The position numbers were made by a program, and so were the translations under genes. The notes under the pieces were generated by a model that saw only the letters and a list, made by a program, of their open reading frames with translations, was not told the origin of the DNA and did not search any database. DNA of 64,000 nucleotides from Thuidium tamariscinum (Eukaryota; Streptophyta; Bryopsida; Hypnales; Thuidiaceae), in assembly GCA_947034885.2 (NCBI GenBank), contig OX344751.2:8184001-8248000 (forward strand), in the 5' to 3' direction. This document shows, in pieces, positions 62,911-64,000 of this stretch (its first letter is position 1; each line of letters begins with the position of its first letter).

Positions 62911-64000
62911 TTTATGTTGGTGCTTGCATGTTACAATTCACCAAATTGAAAAAATTTAGGATTGTCCAATATCGTGACTTCAAATACACTTATTGGCATA
63001 GTATGCATTTTGTTCAAAAAATAAACTTTTAAATCAATTTAGAGAATATATAGCAATGATATAATGAAACCAAAGTGAACCAAATTTTATACTCCGTAAT
63101 TAGGTACATATTAACAATAGAACAGAATCTCAGTTTTCAAAATTATTTTAATACTTTGAGCAATTTATTATCAAAGTTTGAAAATAAAAGTAGTACACAT
63201 TTAATTTTACTACCATATTGAGTCTTTTAAAATAAGCCCACATGCAAAAAAAGTTCATAGATAATTCTATAAAGTAATCTATTTTTAAAAATTAGAGATA
63301 GAAAAACAATTCAATGATATCAAATATAACACCTTTTAAAATGTAGAATATACTCATAAGAATTTTAACATCTTAACCCTTTAGTAGAGCTAATCATGGA
63401 GAGGCATCGAAGACCTACAAGAAAGTGGAAATATAACATAGCATGGTTTCAATTCATGAATGAAGCAATAGTGAAATATAATCGTAAGATCTACATGATA
63501 TTTGTGAGAGGAGCACATGCACAAAAGTAATCAATAGAATTGTAAAGACCAATTGGAGATCATAAGGTTTGACTATGAATTCATTGGCATTGACCACATC
63601 ATGCAGTGGCTTCAATCTTTATATAAATCCATCTTTTGAAATTACATTGAATAGAGGTGAAATTAATTCCTAAAAAAATACAAGAATTGCAAATTCACAT
63701 GTCTAGTACATGCAAGCAACAAAGCGTTCAATTTATGTTTACTTCAGGACATACTGTGCTTGCAATCCCTGTGAGTCACAAAGATTTCAAAATGAAAACT
63801 TTATTATTGGGCAGTTCATTGCTAAGTAGATTGCATGACCAACAGTGATGAAGAACTAGGGCAACATGATGCCTTTTCTCCATCTACAAATTTCAATGTT
63901 GCCTTTCTGTAAGCAAACAAAGAAACTAACATCGACTTCATTATACTCGTAGTCTTCTGTGGACATAATATGTTGTGTACATTCAAGAAGCAACCAGCAT
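62911..64000. other. AT-rich intergenic DNA to the window edge, no gene seen
   Basis: No convincing coding region. A short frame at 63657-63848 has no motif. Near 63,372, TTAA followed by CCCTTTAGTAGAGC could be another left end of the TTAA-bounded family. Confidence 0.45.

Overview
The window looks like nuclear DNA of a land plant. Five spliced protein genes and one intronless one sit in long, very AT-rich intergenic DNA full of short DNA transposons. The plant call rests on a plant-type, C-terminally anchored TOM20, a long P-class pentatricopeptide repeat (PPR) protein, a Pelle/RLK-type receptor-like kinase, and plant-style MITEs (Stowaway-, Tourist-, CACTA- and Mutator-like). I cannot place it more precisely. 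A non-seed plant is a weak guess from how divergent the proteins look.

Layout. 1-13,240 has no convincing gene. It holds a 2.1-kb inverted pair of TTAA-bounded repeats, two Mutator-type MITEs, two Tourist-type MITEs and plain AT-rich DNA. 13,240-19,050 is a more GC-rich island with a receptor-like kinase (two exons) and, downstream, two exons of a gene I do not recognise. 19,050-24,300 is AT-rich. 24,840-29,929 is a complete 14-exon ARP5 gene (INO80 chromatin-remodelling subunit). 30,000-35,600 is repeat DNA with a solo LTR. 35,642-37,698 is the five-exon TOM20 gene. 37,700-47,900 is repeat-rich, with CACTA-like MITEs, a cluster of Stowaway-like elements and a nested insertion. 47,992-48,516 encodes an intronless small membrane protein of unknown function. 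54,912-57,805 is a nine-exon COQ3 gene (ubiquinone O-methyltransferase). It lies tail-to-tail with a three-exon PPR gene on the minus strand (62,015-59,068).

TOM20 and COQ3, and probably the PPR protein, act in or on mitochondria. Nothing suggests they are co-regulated, since each has its own intergenic region. All exon boundaries were set by eye from GT/AG sites, reading-frame continuity and family similarity. The ARP5, TOM20, COQ3 and PPR models join without a frame break.

The most interesting signal is a set of dispersed elements, about 0.55-0.95 kb long, that begin TTAA-CCC(Y)TAAA, end with the complement, and have no visible transposase. TTAA targets with CCC-starting ends are the hallmark of the piggyBac superfamily, which I understand to be little reported in land plants. 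One copy sits inside another repeat whose unoccupied paralogue in this window carries a single TTAA at the same point.
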